Positions 7,763 to 15,196 of a stretch of 25,329 nt of DNA are shown here, in pieces. The position numbers and the translations under genes are program-made. This DNA is from a virus. The notes below the pieces were generated by a model. It ran no database searches, had not been told where the DNA came from, and saw only the letters and a list, made by a program, of their open reading frames with translations. The stretch lies in IMG/VR virus record IMGVR_UViG_3300025151_000273, positions 1 through 25,329 of that record; one strand, 5' to 3'. Each line of letters opens with the position of its first letter. Position 1 is the stretch's first letter.

Positions 7763-8803
7763 ATGCTCACTCCAGACCAAGTACACGACTTCGTGACTAA
7801 CACGCTGTCGGAATTTAAGAGAAACCGCTGGACCGATATTTCACTTGAGTTTCAAGACTACATCGCGTCATCCCTGATTACCGAGAAGGCGGTTCAGGAG
7901 CAGGGCGGTCCAGATATTAGCTTCAGGCTAAAGACACGAAATACTGGCACAGCCCGAAACACTGGCTTGTTTGCTCAAGACTACGCCAAGGCTGTCGACC
8001 TGACGATTCCTGCGTCTGTGGGTTGGACAAAGCAAACCGTCAACTGGATCTATGATGTTGACGAGGATCTGTTTCAGCGTGGCAAGAACGAGATCATCAG
8101 CGTTCTCGCAGCCCGCGAACATGCCGCCATGTCGGACATGGCCGAGCTGAACGAAGAAAACCTTTGGGGTGCTCCTAGCAGCTCAGACGACAAAGCCCCA
8201 ATGGGCATTCCGTTCTGGTTGCAAAAAGATCCAACCACGACTCCCGAAGGTGGCTTTAACGGAGGCAATCCGGCAGGTTTCGCTGCTGGAGCGGCCAATG
8301 TTGACTCTACCAAACACAAGCGATGGCGGAACTGGACCGCGGGATACACCCAGGTGTCCACCAAGGACTTGGTTAAGAAGATCAAGCGTTCGCTTCGCAA
8401 ATGTCACTTCAAGAATCCAGCTAAGCATCCAGAGCTTGGCTACGGCAATGCTCCTATGTGGTGCATGTACTCGGTCCTTGAAGTGCTTGAAGAGCTGGAA
8501 GCTTTGGCTGAAAGTCGCAATGACAATCTCGGCAAAGACGTTGCTCGCTACATGAACGAGGTTGTCGTTGGTGGCGTTCCCGTGAAGTGGGTTCCAATCC
8601 TTGATGACGACACGACCGAGCCGATTTACGGTGTGAACTGGCAGGTGTTCCGTCCGTTTGTGAAGACTGGATGCAACATGCGTCGGTCACAGCCGATGCC
8701 AGCGCCCGGCAACACGCAGCATACGGTGAAGGCCATCCATTACGACACTTGGATGAACTACATCTGCTACAACCGTCGCGCCACCTTCGTTATCTCCAAG
8801 TAA
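7763..8803 (+). CDS. Major capsid protein
   Basis: 346 residues. The sequence fits a capsid family that I recall from planctomycete and marine phages: the stretches SFRLKTRNTGTARNTGLFAQD, NEENLWGAP, RNWTAGYTQVSTKDLVKK, SRNDNLGKDVARYMNEVVVGGVPVKWVPILDDDTTEPIYGVNW and YICYNRRATFVI occur in that order. An HK97-type fold is expected for the family but cannot be read directly from the sequence. Position right after the scaffold and the size agree. The ATG at 7763 has only a weak upstream GCGAG. The long leader and the short unstructured spacing on both sides set it apart from the overlapping genes upstream, as expected for separately regulated high expression. Confidence 0.85.
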   Translation: MLTPDQVHDFVTNTLSEFKRNRWTDISLEFQDYIASSLITEKAVQEQGGPDISFRLKTRNTGTARNTGLFAQDYAKAVDLTIPASVGWTKQTVNWIYDVDEDLFQRGKNEIISVLAAREHAAMSDMAELNEENLWGAPSSSDDKAPMGIPFWLQKDPTTTPEGGFNGGNPAGFAAGAANVDSTKHKRWRNWTAGYTQVSTKDLVKKIKRSLRKCHFKNPAKHPELGYGNAPMWCMYSVLEVLEELEALAESRNDNLGKDVARYMNEVVVGGVPVKWVPILDDDTTEPIYGVNWQVFRPFVKTGCNMRRSQPMPAPGNTQHTVKAIHYDTWMNYICYNRRATFVISK

Positions 8804-8811
8804 TCCGCAAC

Positions 8812-8824
8812 TGACACGGTGACA
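8812..8824. promoter_or_regulatory. TGACACGGTGACA site downstream of the capsid gene
   Basis: Intergenic copy of the dispersed motif, nine bases after the capsid stop. It is identical over 13 bases to 17370-17382, which lies inside the third adaptor-like module. Confidence 0.35.
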
Positions 8825-8862
8825 CTTTCCCCGTTTTAATTTCTGTCTAACGAGAAAAAGCC

Positions 8863-9714
8863 ATGTTTGAATCTTTACTAATGGGGCCCTTAGCCAGTCA
8901 GCGGGGAAAAAAGCTTTCCGGCGAACTTTGGTCCCGACTTGTCGACAAGAACTTGTCTCCCGACGGTTCTGGTCCTGGGGCGTCTCACGAAGACGATTTT
9001 TCCTCAGTGCCTAACTGTGTGGCGACAACTGCGGCTGGGCAAATCCAACCGGACAAAGGTGGGTTTGCTTACATCGAGGCTGATGCAACGCCTGGGGCGG
9101 TTCGCGCTTCTTCGACGGAGCCAAGCGTCATGGAGCTGTTGACGTCCACGGATGCTGCGGACGGCGACAACCACGACACCATTCTGATCACTGGCGGTAA
9201 CGTCGGTGTGATCGGTGCAGCAGCGGACAGCCTTCTGATTTTTGAGGCTCGAGTTTCTTTGCCAAGCGTCACTGATGGCAATGGAAGCCGTTTTGTTGGC
9301 ATGGTGGCTCCTGGGCGAGCACAGGCCAATGGCGTGATTTTGGATTCAAGTGGCCATGCTTTGGCGGACACCAATCTGATTGGTTTCTTTGTCAGCGAGG
9401 ATGACAACGACAAGGTTAAGTTTGTCTACCGAGCTGCGGGTCAGGCGGCGGTTGAAGTTTTGTCAGTAGACGGTCTGGCTGCTGACACCTACTACAACTT
9501 GGGATTTGTTTTCGATCCGAAAGCCAAGGCCAGTGAGCGATTGAAGATTTTCGTCGACAACGACGAGCAATCGACCTACGTGACGGCAAGTGACATCGCG
9601 TCAGCGGCATTCCCGACTTCGAAGTTGGCGGCTTGTGCAGCTGTTAAGGCGTCGGCCAACAACGATCCGCAGAGCATGAAGCTGGATCTGTGGGCTGCTT
9701 ATCAAGGCGGTTAA
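8863..9714 (+). CDS. Beta-rich jelly-roll-like virion protein (possible capsid decoration)
   Basis: 283 residues, Asp/Ala/Gly-rich. Residues 125-275 show an alternation of strands typical of LamG or concanavalin-like sandwiches: DSLLIFEARVSLPSV, RFVGMVAPG, KVKFVYRAAGQAAVEVLSV, TYYNLGFVFDPK, RLKIFVDNDEQSTYV and a closing MKLDLWAAYQ. The N-terminal 45 residues are a separate helical segment. Position immediately after the major capsid gene, with an upstream ACGAGAAAAA ribosome site, suggests a head decoration protein or fibre; a lectin-like fold would fit sugar binding on the capsid surface. This is fold-level inference, and no family could be named with certainty. Confidence 0.62.
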   Translation: MFESLLMGPLASQRGKKLSGELWSRLVDKNLSPDGSGPGASHEDDFSSVPNCVATTAAGQIQPDKGGFAYIEADATPGAVRASSTEPSVMELLTSTDAADGDNHDTILITGGNVGVIGAAADSLLIFEARVSLPSVTDGNGSRFVGMVAPGRAQANGVILDSSGHALADTNLIGFFVSEDDNDKVKFVYRAAGQAAVEVLSVDGLAADTYYNLGFVFDPKAKASERLKIFVDNDEQSTYVTASDIASAAFPTSKLAACAAVKASANNDPQSMKLDLWAAYQGG

Positions 9715-9756
9715 TCTTCGCTAAATAAATATTCGGCCGCTCCGTGGCTTGAATCG

Positions 9757-9803
9757 AAATGGGCTGCTACTTTAAGCTTGATCGGGTAGCAGTCCATTTT
9801 TTT
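9757..9803 (+). terminator. Strong Rho-independent terminator after the head genes
   Basis: AAATGGGCTGCTAC (9757-9770) pairs with GTAGCAGTCCATTT (9786-9799) over 14 positions with a single G-T pair. The loop is 15 bases, and seven T residues run from 9797 to 9803. It closes the head operon after the jelly-roll-like gene. The remaining gap to the next ATG at 9826 holds only GGAGCG as a ribosome site. The design (long stem, long loop, U-run, then a GGAGCG ribosome site) mirrors the terminator at 132-188. Confidence 0.88.
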
Positions 9804-9825
9804 ATGCACAGACGGAGCGATAGTA

Positions 9826-10578
9826 ATGCCGAGAGAGATGGTTGAACAAGACGAGGAGATGATTCAGGACATTCTGCGGGTCAACGTCGTTCCTGATGAC
9901 ATTCGAACAGAATACTTCATTCGAATGCGGATCATTCACCGTTACAACGCCGGTGGTCCGATGGGCATCGATTCCATTGTTGCAATGCTCAGGTATCTAA
10001 ATTACCAGCCGCCACAAGAGCAGCTGATTGATGAAAGGGGCAAAGTCAACTGGCGTCAGGTTCCAGATGGAACACCTCTTGAGCTGCGAATTGGCAGGGA
10101 GTGGGAGCGACGTGGGACGTTCGCCGGCAAAAGCGATGGCGGGATGCTTGCTGTTGAGATTGATGGACATGTTGACGAAATCTACGAGCATCAGGTGCGT
10201 TTGCCGGATGACGTTGATCTGTCTGATGACGCAAGTGACATCATGGCAGATGATGAAGAAGAAGAGGAAAGTGGCAACCCGCGTTTTGCCGACCGAGAGC
10301 CCTCCGATCAGGAGCTAAATGCGCAGAACGAAGTTGAAGCAGAGCTCGAAGTTGGCGACATTGGTAGCGATGATGAGCTTGACGAAAGCGACGTTCCTCA
10401 AGAGGACAAAAAGTTCAATTGGGGGCATGTGAAGAAAGGCGAGTCGGTTTGGTACATCCACGAAGGTAAGAAGGTGGATGCCGTTTTCGTCTGCAACATA
10501 AAGCCCGAACAAGCCAAGATCATCATCGATGGTGAAGACGACGAGATCGTCGTAAAACGATCGGATCTCAGGTACTAA
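9826..10578 (+). CDS. Acidic protein with two copies of a small beta module
   Basis: 250 residues, no recognised family. The N-terminus (1-70) is helical (DEEMIQDILRVNVVPDDIR, then IDSIVAMLRYLNY). Two segments look duplicated: 74-126 (VNWRQVPDGTPLEL...VEIDGHVDEIYEHQVRL) and 197-249 (FNWGHVKKGESVWY...IIIDGEDDEIVVKRSDLR). They share NW, a Gly at the first turn, a central strand pair and IDGxxDEI. The predicted strand pattern suits a small SH3-like barrel. A roughly 70-residue very acidic linker (DDEEEEESG) separates them. It lies just behind a strong terminator and before the adaptor genes. A head-tail or internal virion role is possible but not shown. Confidence 0.68.
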   Translation: MPREMVEQDEEMIQDILRVNVVPDDIRTEYFIRMRIIHRYNAGGPMGIDSIVAMLRYLNYQPPQEQLIDERGKVNWRQVPDGTPLELRIGREWERRGTFAGKSDGGMLAVEIDGHVDEIYEHQVRLPDDVDLSDDASDIMADDEEEEESGNPRFADREPSDQELNAQNEVEAELEVGDIGSDDELDESDVPQEDKKFNWGHVKKGESVWYIHEGKKVDAVFVCNIKPEQAKIIIDGEDDEIVVKRSDLRY

Positions 10579-10591
10579 CGCAGGTGACAGC

Positions 10592-10906
10592 ATGGCACTA
10601 GAAAAAGACAACAAGCTAATCATCACGAGTAACAGTTTCGATGGTTATCTGCGTCTCAACCAAGTCCCGCACAAGGTCTTTGTGTTCTATGGTGCCGGCG
10701 CGGCGGGAACATTGACATTTAAGAATGGCGACAAGGCGGATGAGATGATTGACATCCCAACGCCGAGCCCGACCGATCCCACTACATTCCAGGCCACAAC
10801 TACTGCCAGTAAGGTGTTTGATCTTACAGGCGGTGGATTCTTTGGTATCGACGCTAGTGGTGTGTCAGGCACGATCACTGTGACTGTTACCGAGCTGCTT
10901 CCGTAA
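10592..10906 (+). CDS. Small all-beta phage protein
   Basis: 104 residues, nearly all beta-like strands with Gly/Thr turns (VFVFYGAGAAGTLTFKNGD, FQATTTASKVFDLTGGGFFGI) and a C-terminal strand ITVTVTELLP. No Cys, no helix and no membrane span. Start ATG 10592 is set by AGGTGA at 10582-10587. The 16-base segment 10582-10597 (AGGTGACAGCATGGCA) is almost identical to the start region of the small beta protein at 17731. Small beta proteins at this place in phage genomes are often decoration or head-completion proteins. Function unknown. Confidence 0.68.
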   Translation: MALEKDNKLIITSNSFDGYLRLNQVPHKVFVFYGAGAAGTLTFKNGDKADEMIDIPTPSPTDPTTFQATTTASKVFDLTGGGFFGIDASGVSGTITVTVTELLP

Positions 10907-10917
10907 CTCGTATCTAA

Positions 10918-10940
10918 GTGACGCAGTTGTCACAGTGTCA
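10918..10940. promoter_or_regulatory. Gap hairpin plus GTGTCA half-site before the membrane-protein gene
   Basis: GTGAC (10918-10922) and GTCAC (10929-10933) flank the loop GCAGTT, followed at once by AGTGTCA (10934-10940). The layout TGACGCAG-N-TGTCA plus a second GTGTCA is repeated at 17664-17687. It overlaps or abuts the start region of the next gene, so a bound protein or the hairpin could affect its expression. Confidence 0.4.
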
Positions 10941-10958
10941 GTAGGAGAGATGCAAGCT

Positions 10959-11297
10959 ATGGGCGTAAGTGAGGCTGCTGGGAATCCACGTGCGGTACAG
11001 ACTAAAAAGTTGCTAACGGGTGAAACGCCAATCAGGACTAACATCGGGGCAATAGCCGCGGTGGTAATAGTGTTAGCCAGCGGAATGTGGTCCTACATTA
11101 GCCTCAACTTTTCTGTGTCAGCGAACTCCGAGCGTATAAGCGAGGTGCTCGCAACTTTGGACGAGCATCAGGTAAAGCTGAATAGTAATGATGTGCAGCT
11201 CGCAGAGATCAGGACTCAGCTGAGTCATATTGAGGAGCTCGTATTAGAGATACGGGCGTCTCTCAAAGATACCAAGTCCGGTGTCGCAAAGGATTAG
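10959..11297 (+). CDS. Single-pass membrane protein with extracytoplasmic coiled coil (spanin- or holin-like candidate)
   Basis: 112 residues from ATG 10959, chosen because AGGAG (10943-10947) lies 11 bases upstream. ATG 10950 (two-base spacing) and GTG 10935 (no site, inside a GTGTCA repeat) are in frame and possible. Residues 28-50 (NIGAIAAVVIVLASGMWSYISL) form one hydrophobic span. The N-terminus is basic (RAVQTKK, R26), so N-inside is likely. Residues 58-104 form a heptad-like charged helix (LDEHQVKLNSNDVQLAEIRTQLSHIEELVLEIRASL). An N-terminal span plus periplasmic coiled coil is the build of inner-membrane spanins (Rz type); a holin or a virion membrane protein are alternatives. No lipoprotein partner or endolysin is in the window. 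Confidence 0.62.
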   Translation: MGVSEAAGNPRAVQTKKLLTGETPIRTNIGAIAAVVIVLASGMWSYISLNFSVSANSERISEVLATLDEHQVKLNSNDVQLAEIRTQLSHIEELVLEIRASLKDTKSGVAKD

Positions 11298-11306
11298 GCC
11301 AAGCTA

Positions 11307-11960
11307 ATGAAGATCACGTACGACGAGCTGCAAAGGAGCATCGGTCGGCATCTTGGTTGGGATCGAAATCCAAGCAACTGGTCGGCCGACGAAATAACTG
11401 ACGCGGCTGACATTATCAAAAGCGGTACTCACGGTTTCTATTGGCCGACGCTGGAAGGAATCCCGCCTCATAAGTGGTCGTTTTTGTGCGTCACTGACAC
11501 GGTGGCAATCACCGATGTGGCAACACTGCCGGACGCATTCATTCGGCTTGTGTCAAGTTTTACGCTCGCAAGTGACGAGCGTGTTGTTTTGCGAAAGGTG
11601 ACAGAGGAGCAGTTGCGGCGTCTGAAGGCTTCCGACGTGCGATCCGGCGAACCGCTTTATTTTGCTGTCCGGCCAAAGCAAGGTGAACAGCGGTACGAGC
11701 TACTTTTACATCCTGTTGCAAATAGTCCTGTGACACTTGCGTATCAATACGAGTTTGAGCCCGAAGAGCTTAGTACGTCGAATACTGAGCACGAAGGATC
11801 GGCGGCTAATAGTCAGGCGCTTCGATACTCTTGTCTTTTCCAAGCCGATCAAATGCTGAACCCAGAAGTGCAGAGTCAGTTTGAGGACAAGTATCGTCAG
11901 GCAATGCTGGCAGCGATTGCAAAGGATCAGGAGATTTACGGTGCAGATCAGAGCAGCTGA
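11307..11960 (+). CDS. Head-tail adaptor-like protein, first module
   Basis: 217 residues. The order of landmarks is an N-terminal helix pair (LGWDRNPSNW at 16-25), HKWSFL at 55-60, a short strand pair ending TLPDAF (73-78), TEEQLRRL (99-106), the strand LYFAVRP, then YELLLHPV (130-137), LAYQYEFEPEEL and a C-terminal helical region that includes FEDKYRQAMLAAIAKDQEIYG. This helix-beta-helix layout, with position between capsid and tail genes, suits ring-forming adaptor proteins (T7 gp11 or P22 gp4 type role) that join portal and tail. The same landmarks recur in the next adaptor-like gene pair and in the gene at 16492. Start ATG 11307 lies nine bases after the previous stop. Its C-terminus overlaps the next gene's start. 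Confidence 0.65.
   Translation: MKITYDELQRSIGRHLGWDRNPSNWSADEITDAADIIKSGTHGFYWPTLEGIPPHKWSFLCVTDTVAITDVATLPDAFIRLVSSFTLASDERVVLRKVTEEQLRRLKASDVRSGEPLYFAVRPKQGEQRYELLLHPVANSPVTLAYQYEFEPEELSTSNTEHEGSAANSQALRYSCLFQADQMLNPEVQSQFEDKYRQAMLAAIAKDQEIYGADQSS
11495..11507. promoter_or_regulatory. TGACACGGTGGCA site inside adaptor module 1
   Basis: One-base variant of the dispersed motif, in codons for T-D-T-V-A. In the protein it precedes the TLPDAF strand, unlike the copies in modules 2 and 3, which sit after the YP(I)P strand. Confidence 0.3.
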
Positions 11961-12363
11961 AAATGAAGAGTATGGCTCATATCTTTGGCTAATGCGTGAG
12001 GTTGGGTCGCGGCTTGGCCTAGATCCTAATCCTTCACTGTGGGACCACTCGCAATACTGGCGCATCGACTCCATTGTGCAATCTGGCTATCAGCAGTTTT
12101 GCCATCCGCCTGCGGTAGAGGACAAGACAGATGACGCGATGGCAGTATCCGATGAAGAAGTAAAGGACATTCGCAAACGTGCTCCACATTCGTGGTCGTG
12201 GCTAAATCGAATCGCAACAATCGAAACCGCCGACGGCCGAGCTGTTTATGACTTACCTAGCGATTTTTCGGGCGGAACAGGTGATTTGGTTGCAGAGGGA
12301 CGCCAGGGCCGTTTGCCAATTGTGGCGGAAGAGCAGCTCCGCGTGCTAATCAATCAGTCTTAG
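11941..12363 (+). CDS. Adaptor-like protein module 2, N-terminal half (appears truncated)
   Basis: 140 residues from GTG 11941, chosen because AGGAG (11929-11933) sits seven bases upstream; the frame runs further back but only through shadow sequence. It overlaps the previous gene by 20 bases. Landmarks follow adaptor module 1: LGLDPNPSLW (25-34), HSWSWL (83-88), YDLPSDF (103-109) and AEEQLRVL (129-136). It then stops at INQS, where module 1 continues with the RP strand, YELLLHPV and C-terminal helices. Those missing pieces are found, in order, at the start of the gene at 16492. So this looks like the front half of an adaptor gene cut by a 4.1 kb insertion; independent folding of a half protein or reassembly from two chains are possible. 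A naturally short protein is the alternative. Confidence 0.68.
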   Translation: MQIRAAENEEYGSYLWLMREVGSRLGLDPNPSLWDHSQYWRIDSIVQSGYQQFCHPPAVEDKTDDAMAVSDEEVKDIRKRAPHSWSWLNRIATIETADGRAVYDLPSDFSGGTGDLVAEGRQGRLPIVAEEQLRVLINQS

Positions 12364-12388
12364 TTTTTTCCAATAAAGAAGTGAACAA

Positions 12389-12994
12389 ATGATTGACTAC
12401 TTAAGCCACGTACAGCCCCTAGAAGCACAAGGGCTTTCCGATGCAGAAATTGCATACAGCATTGCTAATCAGACCGCATTACCGATGCCGTGTGCTGACT
12501 CCAAGATTGTGCTCGAAGAGAATGGTCTAGTTGTAGAAGATCCCGTAACAGGTCAACGATCTGGATCATTGATCGACCATTATGTCGCGATGACAGATGC
12601 AACCTTAAAACAACTAACAGGCTGGTACATTTCCCACGTGTTTGGACGTGGAGAAAGCATCCTTTCTGACACCTACCCTAGAAGCTCTCAAGTAGCTCAA
12701 GTCATGGCAGATTTGCCGGCAGAAATGCAAGCCGCTGCTGATGCACTAATAGCATTAGGTGGTGGTAAGCCTTATGCGGGAACAGTCGAAGCAGATGTTG
12801 TTGCTTGTCGCGACGAGTACAACACGCAGCAGGCTGAGAAAGAAGCAGAGCGAGCGCTTTACGATGCGGTCGGCGATTTGGAAGGGCGATATATAGCGCA
12901 ATACAATTCGCAAATTGCACCACTAATTGATTCGCTAAATACGAACTCAGCGGACTGGGTAGCAGCTATTCAGCAGATGGCTTTGGAGTTTTAG
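12389..12994 (+). CDS. Small helical protein at the head of the tailspike cassette
   Basis: 201 residues. Mostly helical, with a dense charged helix near the C-terminus (RDEYNTQQAEKEAERALYDAVGDLEGRY). The segment ALIALGGGKPYAGTVEADVVACRDEY resembles, from memory, a family of small phage proteins found beside tail-fibre genes; the link is weak. It could be a fibre chaperone or a collar/baseplate piece. A six-T run (12364-12369) lies just upstream, and AAGAAGTG at 12376-12383 is a plausible ribosome site. Leucine codons TTA and CTA are common here, unlike in the packaging genes, as in the other genes of this block. Confidence 0.6.
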   Translation: MIDYLSHVQPLEAQGLSDAEIAYSIANQTALPMPCADSKIVLEENGLVVEDPVTGQRSGSLIDHYVAMTDATLKQLTGWYISHVFGRGESILSDTYPRSSQVAQVMADLPAEMQAAADALIALGGGKPYAGTVEADVVACRDEYNTQQAEKEAERALYDAVGDLEGRYIAQYNSQIAPLIDSLNTNSADWVAAIQQMALEF

Positions 12995-12997
12995 CGC

Positions 12998-14104
12998 ATG
13001 AGTGGGCCGGCAGCAAACGTCAAGAATGTTTACATAGATCAATCCATTGGATCGGGTGGCACTGGAACCAGTGTCAACGATCCGTATGGAGATTTTGAAT
13101 CGGCGTTAGCAGCAGAAACGGCGCAAACAAACGGTACGCAATTCAATATCAAGTCTGGAACAGTTATCAATTTAACTGCGGAAATTTCAGGTCAGCTAAA
13201 CGGAGGTTCTTGGGGAACTAACAACAGCGACTCTGCTCCAGTCATTTTTCGCGGATATAACGCCGCAGCAAACGACGGCGGAAAATTTGAGATTGTCGCA
13301 GCAACAAATACGTCTTGCTGGGGTAGCCAATCGATGAACTATGTTTCGTTTGTCGACGGTTACATGAGAGACTCGGGAACTGCATCTATCATCAACGGCA
13401 ACGATTATTTGCAGTTTCACAATATGGAGTTTTCTGGTTCATCCTCCCAGTGGGGAGTGCTGGCAGATAATTATGCGATCTTCAACAACGTACATGTGCA
13501 TGGGATGACAGGCACTTACGGGATTGGATCACTAACTGGCCCTAAATACTACAACTGTTTTTTAGACGCTTGCAGCGTTTACGGATATATCGGTTCGTCC
13601 TTCGATCATTGCATTTTTTACAACTCTGGCACGGCAATAAGTATTCCTACCGGTGGAGTCTCTCTCGCTGTGATGAATTGCTCGTTCTACGGTTCTACGA
13701 ACGCTGGAGGAGGAGCAGCTATTTACGCTCCGGCACGAAGGTCGCATGGAGGCGTCATCAAAAACAGTGTGTTCGAGCGGTACAATTACGTTCTCAGGGA
13801 AACTGACGGCAATACGCTTCCTGCGATCCTCGCTGGTATTACCTACCACGACTGCCCAGGAGGGCTGACACATACTCATGCAAACATTAGCACTTTAATT
13901 GAGTCGGTGGGAGCTTCACCGTTCGCTAAATCGGGTCTTGCGACGTTTGCAAATAGAGCAAATTACTTCGAACTTACTAACGCTGGGAATGCCCAAACTG
14001 GCGGATATAGTCCCTACGGAACTAGCTGGTATCGTGGAGCAGTACCATTCGTTAATACAGTGAGTGGATCAGGGTCTTACACCGCTCACCCACTGATAGG
14101 ATAG
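12998..14104 (+). CDS. Right-handed beta-helix tailspike-like protein
   Basis: 368 residues. The N-terminal NVYIDQSIGSGGTGTSVNDPYGDFESALAA is the usual opening of pectin-lyase-like beta-helix proteins. Short strand-turn rungs with stacked Asn/Cys/Phe follow: YLQFHNMEFSGSS, YAIFNNVHVHGMT, PKYYNCFLDACSV, SSFDHCIFYNSG, LAVMNCSFYGST and GVIKNSVFERYN, about one rung per 20-25 residues from 120 to 265. The C-terminus (300-368) is a separate beta part ending in WYRGAVPFVNTV. Such proteins bind and often cleave surface polysaccharides during adsorption. I cannot point to catalytic residues. It is three bases after the previous stop and three before the next start, so the cassette is translated as a unit. 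Confidence 0.75.
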   Translation: MSGPAANVKNVYIDQSIGSGGTGTSVNDPYGDFESALAAETAQTNGTQFNIKSGTVINLTAEISGQLNGGSWGTNNSDSAPVIFRGYNAAANDGGKFEIVAATNTSCWGSQSMNYVSFVDGYMRDSGTASIINGNDYLQFHNMEFSGSSSQWGVLADNYAIFNNVHVHGMTGTYGIGSLTGPKYYNCFLDACSVYGYIGSSFDHCIFYNSGTAISIPTGGVSLAVMNCSFYGSTNAGGGAAIYAPARRSHGGVIKNSVFERYNYVLRETDGNTLPAILAGITYHDCPGGLTHTHANISTLIESVGASPFAKSGLATFANRANYFELTNAGNAQTGGYSPYGTSWYRGAVPFVNTVSGSGSYTAHPLIG

Positions 14105-14107
14105 AGA

Positions 14108-15187
14108 ATGGCATTTCAAAGACTCTTGCAGCCGTATTGGTATCCTGGCTATTTGCTGAACTCAGGGTCTGTCACTAATGAGATGAACCTGAACGCAGCA
14201 AATTTAGCTGTGGCGTATGCGTGGGGAACTGGTGTAGGCAAAGCTGGCAATCTTTCGAAGATTCATTTTGATGTTAGAACTTTAGCATCCGCAGGCGATA
14301 TTGAAGTTTCAGTAGAGACATTGAACGCTACAACGGGAGAGCCTACCGGAACGCTTATTTCTACCGGAGCGTCGGTCACTGTGGGTCTGACTGCTGCACA
14401 AAATGAGATAGCAACATTAGGCACAGCAGCAGTAATCCCGAACACAAACACTCCGTTCGCTGTAGTGTTCCGCAATCCCGCCACAGGGTTTGCAAGCTGG
14501 ACCGAAAGCTCTCTTGGCAATGGAGGTGCTTACACAGTGAACTGGGAGTACAACGGGTCATCTTGGTCATTAGGCGCTAGAGGGGGAAAATGCACGCTTG
14601 AATTTGACGATGGCGACAAAGTGTATCCGACAGTAGGGTACACCAATTACAGCGGAGGCACTTCACCGTTTAATAGCACCGACTCGCCAAACGAATACGC
14701 GGCACTTTGGAACCTGCCGTTCGGATGCAAAATTGCAGGATTTGTCACTAGAACTTTCGGTGGAAGCCTCTACCCAGGAACCGGAGAGTTTGGCTTTCTT
14801 GATAGTAGTGGCGCTTTGATTGGCTCAGCAAGTACACTCACATTTAGCACGTTCAAGAACGGTTCGAGTCTGCCAATCTTTTTCAACAACGAAATTGAAC
14901 TAAGTGCCGGTGAAGACTACCGGTCGTATTGCAAAGCAACTTCCACATCAGACATTCGACAATACATCGGTGTACATGAGAATGCTGAAGACCGACTTCA
15001 ACGACACTCTGGCCTACAACCACAATTGCAATCAAGGACAAACGGCGGAGCATGGTCGGACGTCTCTAATTCGGTTATGGCTCACTCGCTAATTATCACC
15101 GAGCTGAGTGACGATGCGAGCTTGCTGAGCGGCGGCACTTCAAGCGTGGGTACTTCGTCGCAACAACATCCTTTAGTCCACAGGTAG
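14108..15187 (+). CDS. Beta-sandwich tail appendage protein
   Basis: 359 residues, all-beta. Two sandwich-like halves seem present. Residues 35-145 include LSKIHFDVRTLASAGDIEVSVETLNATTGEPTGTLIS and TPFAVVFRN. Residues 150-330 open with WSLGARGGKCTLEFDDGD and include CKIAGFVTRTF, GEFGFLDSSG and IELSAGEDYRSYC. The pattern (strand, Gly turn, AVVF, GGAW) resembles carbohydrate-binding or fibre-tip domains of phages. The C-terminal 25 residues are Ser/Gly-rich and end QQHPLVHR. It follows the beta-helix gene by three bases and probably works with it in host-surface binding. Specific receptor unknown. Confidence 0.65.
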   Translation: MAFQRLLQPYWYPGYLLNSGSVTNEMNLNAANLAVAYAWGTGVGKAGNLSKIHFDVRTLASAGDIEVSVETLNATTGEPTGTLISTGASVTVGLTAAQNEIATLGTAAVIPNTNTPFAVVFRNPATGFASWTESSLGNGGAYTVNWEYNGSSWSLGARGGKCTLEFDDGDKVYPTVGYTNYSGGTSPFNSTDSPNEYAALWNLPFGCKIAGFVTRTFGGSLYPGTGEFGFLDSSGALIGSASTLTFSTFKNGSSLPIFFNNEIELSAGEDYRSYCKATSTSDIRQYIGVHENAEDRLQRHSGLQPQLQSRTNGGAWSDVSNSVMAHSLIITELSDDASLLSGGTSSVGTSSQQHPLVHR

Positions 15188-15196
15188 CAGAACGCG

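Noticed and set aside
12364-12369. T-run after the truncated adaptor gene as a terminator
   Set aside because: No convincing GC-rich stem precedes the six T residues.
14904-15092. Possible frameshift near the end of the beta-sandwich gene, where another frame is open
   Set aside because: The main frame stays open through RTNGGAWSDV and keeps strand-like sequence on both sides, so no frame change is needed.
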